NCBI GenBank assembly: GCA_016718135.1
Contig: JADKEF010000016.1
Coordinates: 62,001-126,000, forward strand
Reading direction: 5' to 3'
Length of the DNA stretch: 64,000 bases
DNA from: Acidobacteriota bacterium
GTDB lineage: Bacteria > Acidobacteriota > Blastocatellia > Pyrinomonadales > Pyrinomonadaceae
Below are positions 62,732 to 64,000 of this stretch, one piece after another. The position numbers and the translations under genes are program-made. Position 1 is the stretch's first letter. Every line of letters begins with the position of its first letter. The notes below the pieces were generated by a model. The model was not told the origin of the DNA. It was given only the letters and a program-made list of their open reading frames with translations, and made no database searches.

Positions 62732-64000
62732 TTATCGGGTCGCCGACTTCACCTTAGTCGCGTCCGTCAGTTTCCTTTTCAATTCGTCAATGCTGGTCAG
62801 CCCGCGCAAAGTTTGAACTTCGCTTTCCGCATCGCTTGCCAACTGATAGACGCTCGGCTTTCCGTTGAGCGATTGGACGGCGAAAAGGTACTCCATCTCG
62901 ACAAGCTTCTGGCAGTACATCCTTACCTGCCAGTCGCTCCACGCGGTCGTCTCGCGTATCTCGCGGCGTGTAAGCTGCACGTCCTGCGATTCGATTTTCA
63001 ACTCGTTTGCTTTCTCCCGACACGCTTCCCTTATCGCCTCGAACATTCCGCGCACCGGCGGGGCCAGCTCGTCCATCGCTTTGCCCAGGATCTCCTCGGC
63101 CAGCTCGTTCGCCAGGGCAATATCCGACAGCTCGACCTCGACATATTCGATCTCGATCTCGCCGCGACGGGCCGTTTTGATTTCGCGTTGGTACTGGTGC
63201 AAAAGGGCGATGGAGTTTATAAGCGACAGATATTTTCGCTGCTCTCGGCGGTGTATTAACCTTTCGCTCGGGTAGGTCAGATATTCGACAAAGGGATTGA
63301 CGACCGCTAGCGGCTTTAAGAGTCTCTGGGCGTGATGATGAAGGCGTTTTATTTCTTCCGATTCGGCTTTTTCCAGAACGCCGGGCAAGCTGTATTGATG
63401 CCTTTGGGTGGCGAGGATCGCTCTCGTCTGCTCTACTGATTCGTTCATCGAAAGCTGCACAAAGCGGCTTCGGGTTTCCTCGTCGAACGCCTCGGCCGAG
63501 GTCGTCGTTATCACGATCACGACGGGTCCGAACACTTCGTAATGCTCGGTCGATAGCTTTCCGGTGTTCGGGTCGGTCCGCGTCGCGGCAATCGAAAGCC
63601 TCTGGTCCGATGCAAGCGTCCGAAGGGAATAGACGGCGGCCATCGCTCCCTCGTCCTCGGCGATCACCAGCATCTTGCGTTGCAAGGAATACGGGTCTTT
63701 GTAGAAAAGCGCCTGGCCGGTCAATCTGGTTACGCGAACCAGTTCTTCCGGCGGGACAAAGTTACAGATCGCATCCTGCAATGCCGACTTGCCCGCTCCG
63801 CTTCTCGCCACGATCAACAACGCAAGCGGCTCTTGCAGCTTCCTCGACACAGCACCCAGGTAAGCCGTCAGCACCGTCGATCTCTCGCCGACAAGACCTA
63901 TCGAGCGAAAGTCCTCAACTATTTTCTCGCAAAGGTTTTTATCGGTCAGAAAAGCTATTGCCGCTTGCTTGTCGGCCTCGGTCATCGCCGCGCCCTGGTC
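62732..64000 (-). CDS. P-loop ATPase of a mobile element, N-terminal part beyond the window
   Basis: The frame is open to the window edge, so the gene starts outside; 422 residues are seen. Walker A is SGAGKSAL, Walker B-like MLVIAEDEGA, with a sensor-like VVIVITTTSAEAFDEETRSR (read in parts) as in AAA+/helicase-type ATPases of mobile primase-helicase proteins. The C-terminus has a winged-helix-like stretch (LTRREIRETTAWSDWQVRMY). I infer a replication or mobilisation ATPase; a CHC2 or Toprim primase domain may lie upstream. Together with the recombinases and repeats it marks an integrated element. Confidence 0.65.
   Translation of the reverse strand, partial: DQGAAMTEADKQAAIAFLTDKNLCEKIVEDFRSIGLVGERSTVLTAYLGAVSRKLQEPLALLIVARSGAGKSALQDAICNFVPPEELVRVTRLTGQALFYKDPYSLQRKMLVIAEDEGAMAAVYSLRTLASDQRLSIAATRTDPNTGKLSTEHYEVFGPVVIVITTTSAEAFDEETRSRFVQLSMNESVEQTRAILATQRHQYSLPGVLEKAESEEIKRLHHHAQRLLKPLAVVNPFVEYLTYPSERLIHRREQRKYLSLINSIALLHQYQREIKTARRGEIEIEYVEVELSDIALANELAEEILGKAMDELAPPVRGMFEAIREACREKANELKIESQDVQLTRREIRETTAWSDWQVRMYCQKLVEMEYLFAVQSLNGKPSVYQLASDAESEVQTLRGLTSIDELKRKLTDATKVKSATR

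Overview
The window looks like chromosomal DNA of an acidobacterium, most likely class Blastocatellia (Pyrinomonadaceae-like). This rests on the tandem VWFA-related proteins of the acidobacterial type, many exported PD40/WD40-like beta-propellers, CHRD plus FG-GAP proteins with Ser/Pro/Thr linkers, and a carboxypeptidase-regulatory/beta-barrel protein. Assignment is by family recognition only; no search was run.

Layout. 1-12.1 kb: a truncated CHRD/FG-GAP surface protein, a DinB-like protein, a PD40 lipoprotein overlapping an M61 peptidase, an MFS efflux pump, a large PDZ/GAF/PAS histidine kinase broken by one frameshift, and an outer-membrane barrel protein. 12.2-18.6 kb: tRNA-Ser, gltX, an S58-type peptidase, a cupin, an exported CHAT peptidase and an Lrp/AsnC regulator. 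18.8-25.7 kb: phenylalanine/tyrosine catabolism (phhA, hppD, hmgA), interrupted between hppD and hmgA by a VapBC-like toxin-antitoxin pair, an SNase-like protein, a GNAT, a PD40 protein and a DUF3592 protein. 25.7-34.7 kb: a lipoprotein, a hydrolase, an exported EF-Tu domain II-III protein, DUF2277, a DUF1624 membrane protein, two VWFA paralogues, a TMTC-like membrane TPR protein, a VOC protein and HicBA. 34.7-43.2 kb: housekeeping genes (yebC, the yggS-yggT-yggU group, tRNA-Leu, rsmG), an NtrC-type two-component pair with a good promoter, a SurA-like protein, a truncated PD40 gene and a second tRNA-Leu.

43.2-64 kb is accessory DNA that may be one genomic island starting at tRNA-Leu(CAA). It holds, all on the minus strand, a Rhs/YD-repeat polymorphic-toxin array: one full-length Rhs protein (1723 aa) ending in a putative zinc metallopeptidase tip, one 5'-truncated orphan Rhs gene ending in a caspase/CHAT-like tip, and two more Rhs C-terminal fragments, one with a phospholipase C-like tip and one with an unrecognised tip. 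Each Rhs unit is followed, usually within a few bases, by a different membrane or exported protein that could be its immunity or partner protein. A membrane-anchored FG-GAP propeller gene precedes the full-length Rhs gene. Upstream lie two tyrosine recombinases (one frameshifted, one badly decayed), a run of CCACAAGGT repeats and the end of a P-loop ATPase gene typical of mobile elements.

Two intergenic spots carry scars of rearrangement: a decayed second copy of the gltX 3' end after the S58 peptidase gene, and a 105-base chimera joining the hmgA 5' end to the GNAT 3' end. Coordinates of starts are judged by eye. Frameshifts could be real or assembly errors.
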